This document shows, in pieces, positions 21,131 through 32,010 of a stretch of DNA of 64,000 nt. Position 1 is the first letter of the stretch. Every line of letters begins with the position of its first letter. Source of the DNA: Calliopum simillimum (taxonomy: Eukaryota > Arthropoda > Insecta > Diptera > Lauxaniidae); NCBI GenBank assembly GCA_951812925.1, contig OX638368.1, positions 84,178,909 to 84,242,908 on the forward strand. Reading direction: 5' to 3'. Position numbers and translations under genes: made by a program. The notes under the pieces were generated by a model, which saw nothing but the letters and a program-made list of their open reading frames with translations, did no database searches and had not been told where the DNA came from.

Positions 21131-21480
21131 ATAGAGAAATGTTCATGGTGCATACATATAAATATTTTCATCAAATGTTTTAGAAAACCAATGCTTTATT
21201 GATTGATAAATCAGCGCAAAATCCTATGTTTTGTCAGAAAAATTTTTATATTTTTTATATTAAGTTCATAAATTAGTTTGCTTTTGTAGACATATACAGC
21301 ACTTAAAACTTGGATACCATTATCATCGCGATTGTCAGATATTTAAAACTAGTCCATATTGATAGAAAGTCGAAATGTAATGATCCAAAAGCCTCATCAC
21401 ATTCGTGAATATGGCCTAAGAGTGACGATATGTAAGGGGCATCGGGAACGAGCGAACAAAGCCTAGCGGGTCAGCTAGTA
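21131..21480. other. Spacer ending in a Helitron-like 3' end
   Basis: No gene. At 21440-21478 the sequence GAACGAGCGAACAAAGCC then GCGGGTCAGCTAGT has the short GC hairpin plus terminal CTAG of an arthropod Helitron, which inserts between A and T. The 5' end (TC) was not located. Confidence 0.4.
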
Positions 21481-21949
21481 TCATTATAAAATACAATAAA
21501 AAATGTTGAAAAGGATTTGTTACTTTTTTAAGAGACTTCGCTGATAAAGCCACAATATAAGTTTATAGATATGCGATATGTACTTGAAATTACTTTATAA
21601 GTGCAGGTATATTCGGAAATGCATCTAAATTTAGTTGTACTGCTCAGTAAATTCTTTCGAGCGCAAAACAAAACAGATTACTGTACAATTTGCTTAAATT
21701 ATGCTCCAGAGTTGGTACAGAGTGCGTCTATAACTGCATCTATGTATGTAAATATAAATATTGCTACTGCGTCAGTACTTACGCTGTATTGCATTTCCGA
21801 AAACACCTCACATTTCTGTAGAAAAATAGCAAAACGGACCATAGCATTTTTCTTGAAATAATAACAACGCCAGAATAGACAACAACAACACCAACCGCAA
21901 CAAAAAAGTGGAAACTGGACAATTTATACACATTCTCCAAGCACGCAAC

Positions 21950-22440
21950 TGAAGTTTACTCCAAATTAAGCAAAAGAAACAGTGTAGTGAGGGCCTTTGC
22001 TGGTACCTCCTGGGGGAAAGAAAAGGAGACCTTGGACGGAACATATAAGGCGATCAATTTTTAATAACGTCGCCTAGATCTAGTCCCCGGCGCTCAGTAA
22101 CACGAAGTGAAGCAAAATTCACCTCATGTCCCATCCCGAACATTTGCATAGTGAAACGGGGCTCCTCAATGTCCAAGAGCATAACACCCTACTTACGCAG
22201 CAGTGTTTGTTACTCTGCCAAAATCCCGCGCACCCCTCATGGCATAGCAAATAAGCCTCACCACAGCGTACCGATACGCTGCACTGGCAGTCCTCAAGGC
22301 ACTTCCCACTTATTTAACTGTGCCTCCCTTCCTACCGACCACACAGTAATTGACCTCTGATCCCGCCAGTTGAGGTAGCACACTTTCTGGGCCTTCCGGA
22401 CTAGGTTCGATCCACAAAAACTAGTAGACGAAACGAATAA
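21950..22440 (+). mobile_element. Jockey-clade LINE, 3' fragment
   Basis: Frame pieces include KLSKRNSVVRAFAGTSWGKE and, after stops, SHLFNCASLPTDHTVIDL, which resemble the post-RT region and the terminal Cys/His motif of Jockey-type ORF2. Several stops and frame changes interrupt it. No RT core is left. A CAACAACAACA run precedes it at 21880. Confidence 0.6.
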
Positions 22441-22883
22441 TTTTTATCTCTAATTTCGAGTCGCTACAGCATAAACCATACAAAAACAACAACAATCGAT
22501 ACTAGTTTTGATTTGAAAAAATTGAAAATTCTAATTCAAAATAGGGTTCATAAAATCCTCATTCGAATTTTTAAGCAGCTGGAATTGAATGAGTAGAATG
22601 AAAAATAGCGCCGTTCGGTGCGTGGCCACATGTGTATATAACGCTCCTGTACATAAACGGCTCACGAAACTAAACTCACGCACGACAGAATGAAAAAAAT
22701 TATCACGTTCATGCGTGATATCGTATGACAATAATATCACTTTTATTTGGAGGATTTCAATACATAGATTAAGCAGAATTTGCACAAAGAACATTTTACT
22801 TTTATAGGATGAGGATAAAATAGTGGTATAGAAACAAAGACTACAATCTCTTTTTTTTTACATGAACGTGTCTGTTTTTGATA
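22441..22883. other. AT-rich spacer, no gene
   Basis: I see no coding exon or named repeat here. It lies directly upstream of the MED27 exons, but no stretch resembling the MED27 N-terminus was recognised, so the first exon or exons must lie farther left or be too diverged to see. Confidence 0.4.
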
Positions 22884-23064
22884 ACAAGCTATCATCAAAT
22901 GCAAGTAGAAGCTCTAAGTATTAGATACGCCCATGACAAAATTGGAGATTTATTTATTTATTCGTTTCAGTCTACAGATTATATGATCTTACAGATTATT
23001 TAATTATCACCTCATTTTCTATACCCCAATGATAGCGCCTAGTTGCATTTGATGATAGCTTCTG
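22884..23064. repeat. Small inverted-repeat element (MITE)
   Basis: AGCTATCATCAAATGCAA at 22888-22905 is exactly complementary to TTGCATTTGATGATAGCT at 23043-23060; the interior of about 140 bp is non-coding. Class unknown. Confidence 0.6.
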
Positions 23065-23081
23065 ATCATACAAGTTTATTA

Positions 23082-23640
23082 GGGCGGTCCAAAATTTTAA
23101 TTTTTTCTTCAAATTGCGCTCGCACAGAAGCAAAATGTTCTATTTGGTCGTTTTGCATTAAATTTTATTTTCACTAAAATTAGAGCTAGTGAAAAAAGGT
23201 TCACTATCAAGAAATTTATTTGGAGTTACCCAGTGTGCCAAACGGTTCATATCCCCATTTTTTTATCCGTTACGGATCCGTTACTGATCCATTTGCGGGA
23301 GAAATTCCCAAAAAAAAAACGATCCGTAACGGATAAAAAAGCGGAGATATGAACCGCTTGGCACACTGGGTAGTGAAAAATCTCTCACTATCAATAAATG
23401 CATTTTGTGGTAGTGAAAAGATTTTCATTATCACCAAATTTAGTTTTCAATTTTTAATAAAAATTCCACTAAATATAGTGATAGTGACATTTCTTTCACA
23501 ATTGATTTACTATTATCACTTAATTTAATCAAAGGAAGAATTTGTTCCATTGAATTTAATGAAACCTTAATGAAAATGTTCACTAATTTTGGTGCTGCAG
23601 GAGCGCAATTCCAAGAAAAATTAAAAATATTGAGCCACCC
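23082..23640. mobile_element. PIF/Harbinger-like MITE with TTA duplication
   Basis: The ends GGGCGGTCCAAAATTTTAA (left) and its imperfect complement ending GAGCCACCC (right) are flanked by TTA at 23079-23081 and 23641-23643. Both arms then have AATTGCGCTC. A TWA duplication with GGG-starting ends fits PIF/Harbinger. It contains a second palindrome (23227-23372). Confidence 0.75.
23227..23372. mobile_element. Nested palindromic MITE, 146 bp
   Basis: The termini TACCCAGTGTGCCAAACGG and CCGCTTGGCACACTGGGTA are nearly perfect inverses. TTATCCGTTACGGATCC recurs inverted inside. It sits within the Harbinger-like MITE, so it is younger. Target duplication not clear. Confidence 0.7.
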
Positions 23641-23727
23641 TTACGTTTTTGAAAAAAATGGCGATTGTCAGCTTTGTTTCTATACTCTTTAAAGGAAACA
23701 TAATTTATGTAATTTATATTTTAACAG

Positions 23728-25948
23728 GGAAGTGGAGACACTTATTAACGGTTTGCAGGTGCCACCGGCTCCTTACTACCTGGGTAACACGACTTATTTG
23801 GCACAAGAGACTACACAAGATCGCCAGGCTTTGTATTCACAACTAGTAAACAGTTATAAATGGATTGATAAGGTATGGGAAACTTGACTAATTATTTCTA
23901 AACTTTGTAACAGTAACCATCTCGCATTTCTGCCTAGGTTCACGATCATAGCTTTCTGGCGTTTAATAACCTGAATCAAAATAGTTTAAGACGTTCTTAT
24001 ACATATTGCTCACAGAAACGAGGCCGACTACCATTTTCATCGTGTAACAATACCGACCCAGAGTAAGATCTTTTAAATTAATTATGTAGTGAAGTCTTAT
24101 AAATTTATTACTCTCTAGTCATACAGATAAATTATTAAGTGAAATAAATCATCTTCATACCAGCTATAAAGTTTGTCGTCCATATGGCTCCAATCCTGTT
24201 GTAATTGTAAGTTACATTTAGTAAGAAATATTTCAATAAGTTTTCGAAGGAACAAATCCATAGAATGTATATACATTAGACTGCTTCATAATTTTTTTTT
24301 TGCTTCCGATTTGCTTTCCAACAAGTTTTTTTGTTAAAAAGATAGAAACTAAAAATTCTGGTGCAAGGAGAGCCCATGATATTAATATTTACTGGTGGCG
24401 TATCGCATTTCTTTGTTTTAAGTGTAAAAGAGTACTCTTCTAAACACTTTTGTACATATCTCGTAAAAGAGAAAACGCATACTGCTACCATAAGGAAGAG
24501 CATGAAATTTTTCTTAAAAAGTTTATAATAATTTTTTTCATAAATATGTCACTTCGGTAGGTTTTAGCTTTCAAAGTTAAAAATCGTTTTGAAAACTAAA
24601 TATTTCGCTTTAAAACTAAAAGTCTAAGATCCGGCAGTAAAAAAACGTATCGATCGAGTTTTTAGTTAAAACCTAATTTTTACATTTATTTAGGAATGGG
24701 GGAATATATTTCTGCTGGGCTGCCTCTCAAAATGTCGCCGCAAGTATTATCAAATTCCGATAACTTATAAACCGTCAGTCTCACGGAGAAAAGTGTCAAA
24801 ATCTTTTTTATGAAGAGTCATATGCTCTACATGTAATTTTTATTATATGTTAAAAAAAATTTACCGTTTAAGAATTATTTATTAAAAACCGATTTTTGTT
24901 ACGCAATAAACAATAAACGGGGAAAAAATCGGTTTTTAATAAATAACTCCTAAACGGTACATTTTTTTACATATAATAAAAATAACTTGTAGAGCATATG
25001 ACTTTCCATAAAAAAGATCTGGGCACTCTCGTGCGACTCACGGTTCATAAGTTATCGCAATTTGATAATACTTGCGGCCACATTTTGATAGGCAACCCGC
25101 CAAAAATATGTTCCTCCAGTCATAAATATATGTAAAAACTAGATTTTAACTAAAAACTCGATGGATGCGTTTTTTACTGCCGGATCTCGTACTATAAACA
25201 CAGTTTTTTTCAAGTTTTAAAACGATTTTAAACTTTGGAAGTTAAAAAACTACCGAAGTGACATATATACGAAAAAAATTATTATAAACTTTTTTATGAA
25301 AAATTTTATGCTCTTTCTAATGGTAGCAGTCTCATTTGTCTGTGTCTCTTTCACGAGATATATACAAAAGTGTTTAGAAGAGTAGTCTTTCACACTTAAA
25401 ACAAAGAAATGCGATGCGCCACCAGTAAATATTAATATTATGGGCTCTCCTTGCACCAGAATTTTTAGTTTTTATCGTTTTAACAAAAAAACTTGTTGGA
25501 AAGCAAATTGGAAGCAAAAAAAAAAAAATATTATAGGTAAGCATTAGCCGTGTTTTAAAAGCAGCTATCGTATGCAAAGGCGTTCTTATTGAATGGGTCA
25601 CAGTCAAGGGATTCGATGAACCACTAGATCATGAAGACCTATGGGCTGAGTCACGTTATGAAGTATTTCGAAAAGTTCAGGAGCACACACACTCAGCGAT
25701 GCTGCATTTCTTTTCACCTACTCTACCGGACCTGGCTGTTAAAAGTTATATGGTTGGCTTCAATATTAATTTGTTCAATTTAACAGGAATTCATTGTTTT
25801 TTTATTGCAGACTTGGTTGAATAGCTACAGCAAACTATTTTTAGAACCATGTAAGCGTTGTGGAAAATATGTTTCGAATGGATTACCACCGACATGGCGA
25901 GATTTACGCACTTTAGAGCCATTTCATGAGGAGTGTAGGAATTGTTAA
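23728..25948 (+). CDS. MED27: Mediator complex subunit 27, C-terminal five exons
   Basis: Exons: 23728-23872, 23938-24062, 24119-24206, 25537-25752 and 25811-25948 (TAA). All introns are GT-AG and the phases join. Motifs match MED27 throughout: YYLGNTTYLAQETTQDRQ in the first exon, SRVLKAAIVC and SRYEVFRKVQEHT in the fourth, and the family's hallmark C-terminus CKRCGKYVSNGLPPTWRDLR then FHEECRNC in the last, with a Cys-x2-Cys zinc-binding pair. MED27 is a nuclear Mediator tail/head-junction subunit linking activators to RNA polymerase II. About 237 residues are present of roughly 290-310; the N-terminal exon or exons were not found. The third intron (24207-25536) is enlarged by a 1.24-kb palindrome; the others are 65, 56 and 58 nt. 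No disabling change seen. Confidence 0.93.
24288..25527. repeat. Foldback element in MED27 intron 3
   Basis: Two arms of about 600 bp with the axis near 24915. Left TTGCTTCCGATTTGCTTTCC is matched by the complement near 25490-25515, and GATCCGGCAGTAAAAAA and GGTTTTTAATAAATAACTC-type blocks are also mirrored. It covers most of the intron and ends about 9 bp before the exon at 25537. Confidence 0.88.
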
Positions 25949-25988
25949 ATGATTTAAGATTCCAAATTACCCTATGTTAAGTATCAAC

Positions 25989-25994
25989 AATAAA
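25989..25994 (+). terminator. Polyadenylation signal of MED27
   Basis: AATAAA about 40 bp after the stop codon at 25946-25948, at the usual distance for a compact 3' UTR. Confidence 0.6.
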
Positions 25995-26129
25995 AACAAA
26001 ATATCTTTTAAGTATTTCAGGGATTTCTTTTTATTGTATCAAGATAATTTTATAGCATAAATTTTAAACTTGCTTAGGTATACAGCCCTGTTCCAAAATC
26101 CTTGTGATTTCAATTACTTTTCATTTAGG

Positions 26130-26390
26130 AGGCGGTTTGATGAAAACGGTGAGTCGGACGATAAAAATTATGAGAATCTTTTTTGTGGAGAATTACAGGT
26201 TCTACAAATAATGTTGTTTTGCATTAACGAAAAAGTAACCGTTTAGGAAATATTCTTAAAAAACCGCAAAATGTCGAAAAATTTGATTTTATCAGATATT
26301 TCCTAAGCGATTACTTTTCCTTTAGTGCAAATCGATATTATTTGCAGAATCTGTGATTCTCCACGAAAATATTTTTGTACCTAAGAGGTT
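26130..26390. repeat. Small foldback sharing phrases with foldback D
   Basis: Mirrored arms, GAGAATTACAGGTTCTAC at about 26189 against a complement near 26345-26360, with AAGTAACCGTTTAGGAAATA inside. Closely similar phrases lie at the centre of the palindrome at 37550-38861. Confidence 0.6.
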
Positions 26391-26779
26391 TTTGTATTTT
26401 ATCAATGTTGACAATATTAAGTACAAATGCATAAAATAATTAAAATGAATCGATAAAATATGAATAACTCTGTAGCTTATATGTGTGTATTTTTTTTTAA
26501 ATTTCATCAATAAAACATCTTCAAAAAAGCTAAATTAATTGAAAAATCGTAGCATAAACTCATTAGTTTTGCGCACTTTTCAAAAAGTTTTGCATTGCAC
26601 TTCATATCCACTTCCGTGTGAAAGTGGAATTGGGAACAGAGCGGAGTACTTTTTCCGATGACGAGTAAAAAGTCGACTTTTGGCATTTTCGAACTCAGTG
26701 TCTGTATGAGTCGTTTGACATGTTATTATATCATGGTGTAAGTAAGGGCTCGTTTACATACTTAGGCATTCATAATTAA
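26391..26779. other. Spacer and edge of an older inverted repeat
   Basis: No gene. TTAGGCATTCATAATTAA at 26762-26779 recurs inverted at about 32050-32070 (TTATGAATGCCTAA), so the transposon at 26780-31233 seems to have entered an older inverted-repeat element. Confidence 0.4.
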
Positions 26780-26917
26780 CCCTGTGGGAAATTGGTCTAG
26801 TCCATCACTAAACAAAAACTATTTCCAAACAAGATAACACTAGTCCGCAACTGACTCGTTTCCCATACAACGAACTAATGATTTTTACATGGGCTTATCC
26901 TAGGAGCAAGTCAATTG

Positions 26918-27200
26918 TACCGCTCTGCATTCGGTGGAAGTAGTCGAAAAACAGTCTTTACAAAGCAGCTTGTAGCAATTATCTCGTTACGCATACGTTT
27001 GGAATAGTTTCATACCAACCATTTGAAATAAAATCGTATGAATTGTACAGCCCTGCATTCGGTGTAACTAGTCACAGAACAGTCTTTACAAAGCAGCCTA
27101 TAGCAATTATCTCGATACGCATTCGTTTGGAATAGTTTCAAACCAAACATTGCAAATAAAATCGTATGAATTGTACCGCCCTGCATTCAGTGTAACAAGT
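26918..27200. repeat. 127-bp tandem repeat near the left end of element I
   Basis: TGTACCGCTCTGCATTCGG, TGTACAGCCCTGCATTCGG and TGTACCGCCCTGCATTCAG start at about 26918, 27045 and 27172: two full units and a partial one. Each has GTAGTC or CTAGTC shortly after, like the right-end repeats of the same element. Confidence 0.8.
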
Positions 27201-27239
27201 TGTAAGCCAATCTTCATGAATGTACTAATTGTCATGATT

Positions 27240-27545
27240 GGGCTAGTTAAAAATTAAATTTCTATAACTAATAAACTATAAATCGTACGTAAACAATCAT
27301 GACAACTTTTCTCTTGCAAATTTTCTGAGCTAAAACTTGTGGCTAACAATTTTTCTGTAAAATTAACCGTTAGCAAGATATTTGCGAAATACTGCTTTTC
27401 GCAACCCTTGAGCCTGAATAACTTTATGCGCCAGTGACTTCGATGCCGGGTTTTTACCATTTGTTCTGAAACATCAAAATGATGCGATTCCAATTAAAAA
27501 ATTTATGGCTCCAAGTTTTTTTAATCATTGCAGTCCAATTTCAGT
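27240..27545. repeat. Single arm of a foldback-D-like sequence
   Basis: The phrases TTTTTCTGTAAAATTAACCG, GCAAGATATTTGCGAAA, CTTGAGCCTGAATAACTTTA and TATGCGCC follow the same order as 38640-38740 in the foldback at 37550-38861, but no mirrored arm follows. It lies just downstream of the accessory gene of element I. Confidence 0.55.
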
Positions 27546-27864
27546 GGACTATTAAACTTAGTTCGGCAACAATTTTGTATTTTTAGAAACTTAAAGTACG
27601 TTTTTCGTCTATCGCCCTTTCTGCATTAAACGATTCAGTTGAAAAAGTACAATTTAAATGAATAACGGCAAGTTTTGGAAAATTAGGACTTCATTGGTTT
27701 CGATTTTTTTATAACTTTTAATAAAAAACAATATTAGGATTAAAGTTCAGAGTTACATAACAATTCATAGTTTAGAACAATAAAAAAAGTTAAGTTATTT
27801 TCATATCAAATTTCTATCATATGATTAGAAAGATAAGTATAAAAGTTGTAATATTAATATATTT

Positions 27865-28850
27865 TTATGGTGTATCCTTATTTTTTGTACAAATTTGTCG
27901 AAAATGACGCTTTTTGACTTTTTGAAATGCTTTTCTAATTGCGTTTTCTTTTTCCGCATCTGGTATAGCATCTGAAGTATTTAAATTTATTTACTCTTTG
28001 AAAAACAATGATCTCAAGCGTCATAAGACTTACCCATGATTGCACTGTAAAGATTTTTAAAATCTTTTAGCCGTTTTTTTCCATGGGTGCCATCGCCGTT
28101 ATACATGATGACAACATCTCTATGAAGAATGTTCTCTAAATTCCTTGCAATTTTACCACCAAGTTTGTTTCTAATTGCTTTCACCTATTAATGAAAATAT
28201 TAAAAATTTACCTTAAAAAAATTTGATTTCTTTCTTACATAAATCTGTCGATTAAAGCATATAATTTGGTCTGCGTCCTGTAGTTCTTTTTCGTTGCACA
28301 ACGGGAAGTTTGCTCCTATGGCTCCTGCTTCATTTTCCTCGGAAACCAGTTTGGTAATTAGTCCCGTCTGCTTCGCCAGCGTTTCCAAAATTATTTTATT
28401 TTGATCTTCCATTTTAGCTTCAAACAAAAGAAACTAATTAGTGACAATAAAAAGTCACAAAAAAAGGAAAAAACTGTTGACCAGCCCTTAATTTGAATGA
28501 ATGATAATTTGGAAAGTAAGGACCCAATTAAATAAGTTGATGCCATTTAAAACAATATGCAATCTGAGTCAGAAAAATGTGATGCACCCACGAAATTTCA
28601 ATCCTAGGTCGGCCAAGAAACTGCACTGCAAAAATGAATTGTACTGTTTCTTGGAAATGTACCATACAACATATTTCTGGTCAATAATTCTTTAATGATA
28701 TACGATTTTCGAAATACATTCTCGAGAACATACGTATACAATTTATAACTTACTTGTAAGCTCCTTGATGTCTTTTCTCAATTTTTTGCAGCCCTTACAG
28801 GAGTCTTCTTCGTTAAGGCGCACGATTTTTCTTGGTGGCAACGACGACAT
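27865..28850 (-). CDS. DUF4806-like accessory protein of element I, intact, four exons
   Basis: Exons on the minus strand: 28754-28850, 28239-28417, 28034-28184 and 27865-27971. Donors are GTAAGT, GTAAGA and GTAAGT, acceptors end in AG, and all phases join to give 177 residues with no defect. It starts MSSLPPRKIVRLNEEDSCKG, followed by a CKGC pair and a helical, probably coiled-coil stretch (about 20-65). The C-terminal half (NFPLCNEKELQ, AIRNKLGG, NILHRDVVIMYNG, HGKKRLKDFKNLY) follows the pattern I know from insect DUF4806 domains, and the tail is basic. Role unknown; position beside a transposase and the basic tail suggest a DNA-binding helper, as TnpA is in En/Spm. The intron set was inferred from sequence only. 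Confidence 0.7.
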
Positions 28851-28947
28851 AGTAATATTGAGTTCTCTTTTATATGTTATTTAAGTAATTTTAAGTTGCC
28901 TTAATGTAAGTAATAAGAAAATGTGTAAGTGGTGCTAAGGATTGGTT

Positions 28948-30807
28948 TTAGATTCGTCCGTGCAGCATTGGAATTAAAAGTAGTTTATCATTGTATGGAA
29001 GAGTAAATAATTTACAGTCAAGGAAACATAATTTAAAACTTTCTAAAAGTTGCAATGGAATAGAATCTACCAGAGATATCCCGAGATCAAGGGAATCAAT
29101 GGGTTCCTTGAAAAAGGGCTGAATGTTTCTTAATCGACGTCCGATGATGCATATACCAAATTCATCTTCCCGAAAAGAATCAATTTTTATTGGGATGTAT
29201 GGTTCAATCAAACAGTAATTATCAGGACTTGCCGTACCTAAAACATAATTTTTTACACTGAGAGTTGATTTATTTTTGTTAATACATTTTATTTCTATAG
29301 GCTCCAATCTTCGTATGAAGTTAATGTTCATGACTGCATGTGAAATTTGTTCTAAAATTTTTGATGGCTTTTTAACATATTTTTTAAATATTTGTAGAAA
29401 ATGTTCAAAAGGATACGCTGAAAAGTTTATAAGGGGTCCGAAATTTTGAACACATTCCGCCAAATGCAAAAGCCCATGAATGTTGTAAGACACACTGTTA
29501 CGTCCAAAAATTGTAGGAAAATTAAATACAAATACCTCAATCATTTTATTGGCGATATCAATATTTTTCAAATAGTTTTTAGGACAACTTAGCAATCTAA
29601 CGGAGCAATGGAGTAGTAAAAATTCATAATACAAGTCATCTTCAATGTTATCTCTTAAAACTAAGGGGCCAATGTAAAATTAAAAGCAACGAAACTCAGT
29701 TGCTTTCCAATACGCAATTTCTTCCAATCCTCTCGGCTTACGTTGAAATTCTTGGGGTACAAGATTGCTCAATGATTTCAATTGCTTCGATATATTGTCT
29801 TTGCTGTCCTGGTCAATATTGTTAACTAATTTATTTTTCCAAATTCTCTTTAAAAATTTTCGCATTACGCCTAAATCTACTAAATGCATAGGATCTAAGG
29901 GAACCTGAGTCACCATATTTAAACCTAGCTTTCGAAAGGCGACTTTTCTTTATAAAATTTCTTTTTATGGTGTAATAAATATTTTCTTTCATTGAAATCT
30001 GTGTCAGAAAGAAGGATGCCTGATGTCGTACTATAAGTTAGGGACTTGTTTATTTTTTTAGCTACTTGTGTGCATTTTATACATCCATGTGACGATGTAT
30101 GCGATACTGTGCCACATGTAAAAGCCCTAGCTGGTGCATCACAAATAAGAGCCCTAACTTTGAAAGGAATATTTATTTCGTCTATTTTTACACCGTTATC
30201 TAAAAAGTGTTTTATTTCTTCAACGAAATTTGCCAAATAATCTGCACTGTTCTCAAGTTTTTTTCTTCCTAAGTATACACCAACAGGTATAACTGATATA
30301 TTAGGCATGTTAACTATTTTAATTAATATTGGCCAAAGCTGCACACTTGAGCTTTTATATAATGGTACTCCGTCGATATTAATGTCAATAACTATTTCGT
30401 TACTGGTCGAAATAACATTTTTAATTTTTAAAAACTGCTTAGCTAATCCAAAATAGCAGAATGTGCCAGGAGAAACTGGTTTTATAGCAAATTTTTCTTT
30501 TTCTGGTAAAAGGGAGCTAAGGGACAGAGGAACGTCATGTTTTTCGTCTTTTAATATTCTCAAATCTCTCAGTTTTTCTTTTAGAGTTAATTTTAAGTTA
30601 TCGGTATTTATATTTAAAATTATGTCGTCGTTATTTTCCTCATGACAAGCATGCGATGTGTTTGCTCTCATATTTTCATTTTCACTGTCGCCACTGTTTT
30701 CACTTAAATTTTCTTCAACTTCTTTCGTGTAAAGTTTTGTAAGAAGTTCTTCTTTTTTCCTTTTAATAATCCTTCGAAGGTTGAACTTAAGCCTCTTTTC
30801 GACATTT
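28948..30807 (-). pseudogene. TNP2/DUF4218-like transposase of element I, damaged
   Basis: About 600 codons. The N-terminal part (basic FNLRRIIKRKKEELL) is followed by a region with INIDGVPLYKSSSVQLWPIL, PVGVYLGRKK, ICDAPARAFTCGT and HTSSHGCIKC, the order seen in TNP2-type transposases, then VPLDPMHLVDLGVMRKFL, RKPRGLEEIAYWKATEFR and a DUF4218-like part (YNIHGLLHLAEC, FSAYPFEHFLQIFKKYVKKP). Defects: a likely one-base shift near the start (about 30795), another near 29935 between the KSPF and RKLGLNM frames, and one in-frame TAA after EFRCF near 29676. These are few, so the copy is fairly young. Family placement rests on motif order, not on a database search. Confidence 0.7.
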
Positions 30808-31003
30808 TTTTTTTTTTTGTTCTTTTAAACTAAAATGCACCTTCACTTTCACAGCTTGCACTTGTAAAGTAAACTTTATAACTGAAAATCAAAACATATT
30901 TAGAAATTTGACAAATCAATAATTTCAAAAGTTACAAAGTTTTCAAAATTTTTTTTTTTTTTTTATCAAATAGAAAAATTCTAAATTTTATGGCAACTTT
31001 CCT

Positions 31004-31160
31004 TTTACACATTCGCTTGGAGTATATTAAAGTGACTTCTACATTCGCTTGGAGTAGTTGCGAGTGTATTGTCTGTTTTAGTTTATAATGAGTTTAGTGG
31101 GAGAACGCACGAACTAGTCTTTACCTGCATTCGCTTGGAGTAGTTTCGGATGAGTTCGTG
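31004..31160. repeat. Subterminal repeats at the right end of element I
   Basis: CATTCGCTTGGAGTA occurs three times (about 31010, 31042 and 31128), each followed by an AGTT or TATT variant. The left-end array has the related GCATTCGGTGGAAGTAG. Confidence 0.75.
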
Positions 31161-31233
31161 AAAGGCTAGGGATAGTGAAAAACTAGTTTTGAGTTAGAAC
31201 GTTTTGCGAACTAACTCGCTTCTTCCGACAGGG

Positions 31234-31617
31234 AAAATAATCATATATTTGGTGATTATTTTAATCATGAAATGAATGAGCAAACGATGCCACTTCACGA
31301 AATCTAACAGAGCTGTGTTGTAAAATATTTCACAAAAATAGAGATGTGTTATAAAATGTTTCACAATTTGTTCCTTTTTAGAGTAAAATAATACAGTTTT
31401 CGTGAAGAAATCTACGAGATGGATGAAATAAGTGGTTAATAGCAATCTTTGCATCAGTACCTACAAAATTTGAGAGACCAAACAAAATTAACTCACAGTT
31501 TGACACATATTTGTCGCATTAAAAAATAACACAAAAAAGTATTAAAATAAATAGCATTAAAAAAGTAGTTAAATAGTGCTAGTAATCTTAAATCACATGA
31601 ATGTGAACAAAATATAA
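31234..31617. other. Spacer, no gene
   Basis: AT-rich. TAATCAT and ATTATTTTAATCATGA motifs echo the 32020-32060 region, so this is probably the remainder of the older inverted-repeat element split by element I. No open frame of note. Confidence 0.35.
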
Positions 31618-32010
31618 GAGTTATTCACGATCTGGAGTAACGTGCTGAGTAACAGGGTAAAAGTGCACTCGGTTACTCGGAATTGAGAGCAAACTCAACA
31701 CTTTTGCACGTACATTTTTTTTTGTTTATCAAAATAATTTCAACTGACAACAAACAATTTTTAAATGAATATTTTGCTCTCATTCTAATTTTTATTTTTG
31801 ATGAACGAGGATTGTCTCTCAATAGTAAACAAGTTCAAACGTTTCTATAGAAATAGAAATAGTAAAAAAAGGCAAAAGTGTAAGATTATTTTACACTACT
31901 AAATAGCTTGACTAAAAGGGTAAAAGAGTAACAGAGTAACTTACATATATTTTGTTGTTGAGGTTGTGCACTGTTACTCAGGACGTTACTCCAGATCGTG
32001 AATACCCCTA
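31618..32010. mobile_element. MITE with TTCACGATCTGGAGTAAC ends, copy 1
   Basis: Left ATTCACGATCTGGAGTAACG and right CGTTACTCCAGATCGTGAAT are inverted repeats, and GAGTAACAGGGTAAAAGTG inside also has a mirrored partner. No coding sequence. A second copy at 33931-34804 shares the whole interior plus insertions. Confidence 0.8.

Larger units (their letters stand above)
26780..31233 (-). mobile_element. Two-gene TNP2-like DNA transposon (element I)
   Basis: Short imperfect terminal repeats CCCTGTGGGAA (left) and CCCTGTCGGAA (right, reverse complement) are flanked by AA on both sides (26778-26779, 31234-31235), consistent with a 2-bp target duplication. Both genes are on the minus strand: a damaged TNP2/DUF4218-like transposase (28948-30807), then an intact four-exon accessory gene (27865-28850). 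Repeats containing GCATTCG and TGGAGTAG/TGGAAGTAG cluster near both ends. This layout, with transposase, accessory protein and subterminal repeat arrays, is that of CACTA/EnSpm elements, but the termini start CCCTG rather than CACTA. The class is inferred; the ends need comparison with other copies. Confidence 0.65.

Noticed and set aside
21601..21861. 86-codon plus-strand frame upstream of MED27
   Set aside because: Does not resemble the MED27 N-terminus, lacks a coherent splice junction to 23728, and has low-complexity hydrophobic composition.
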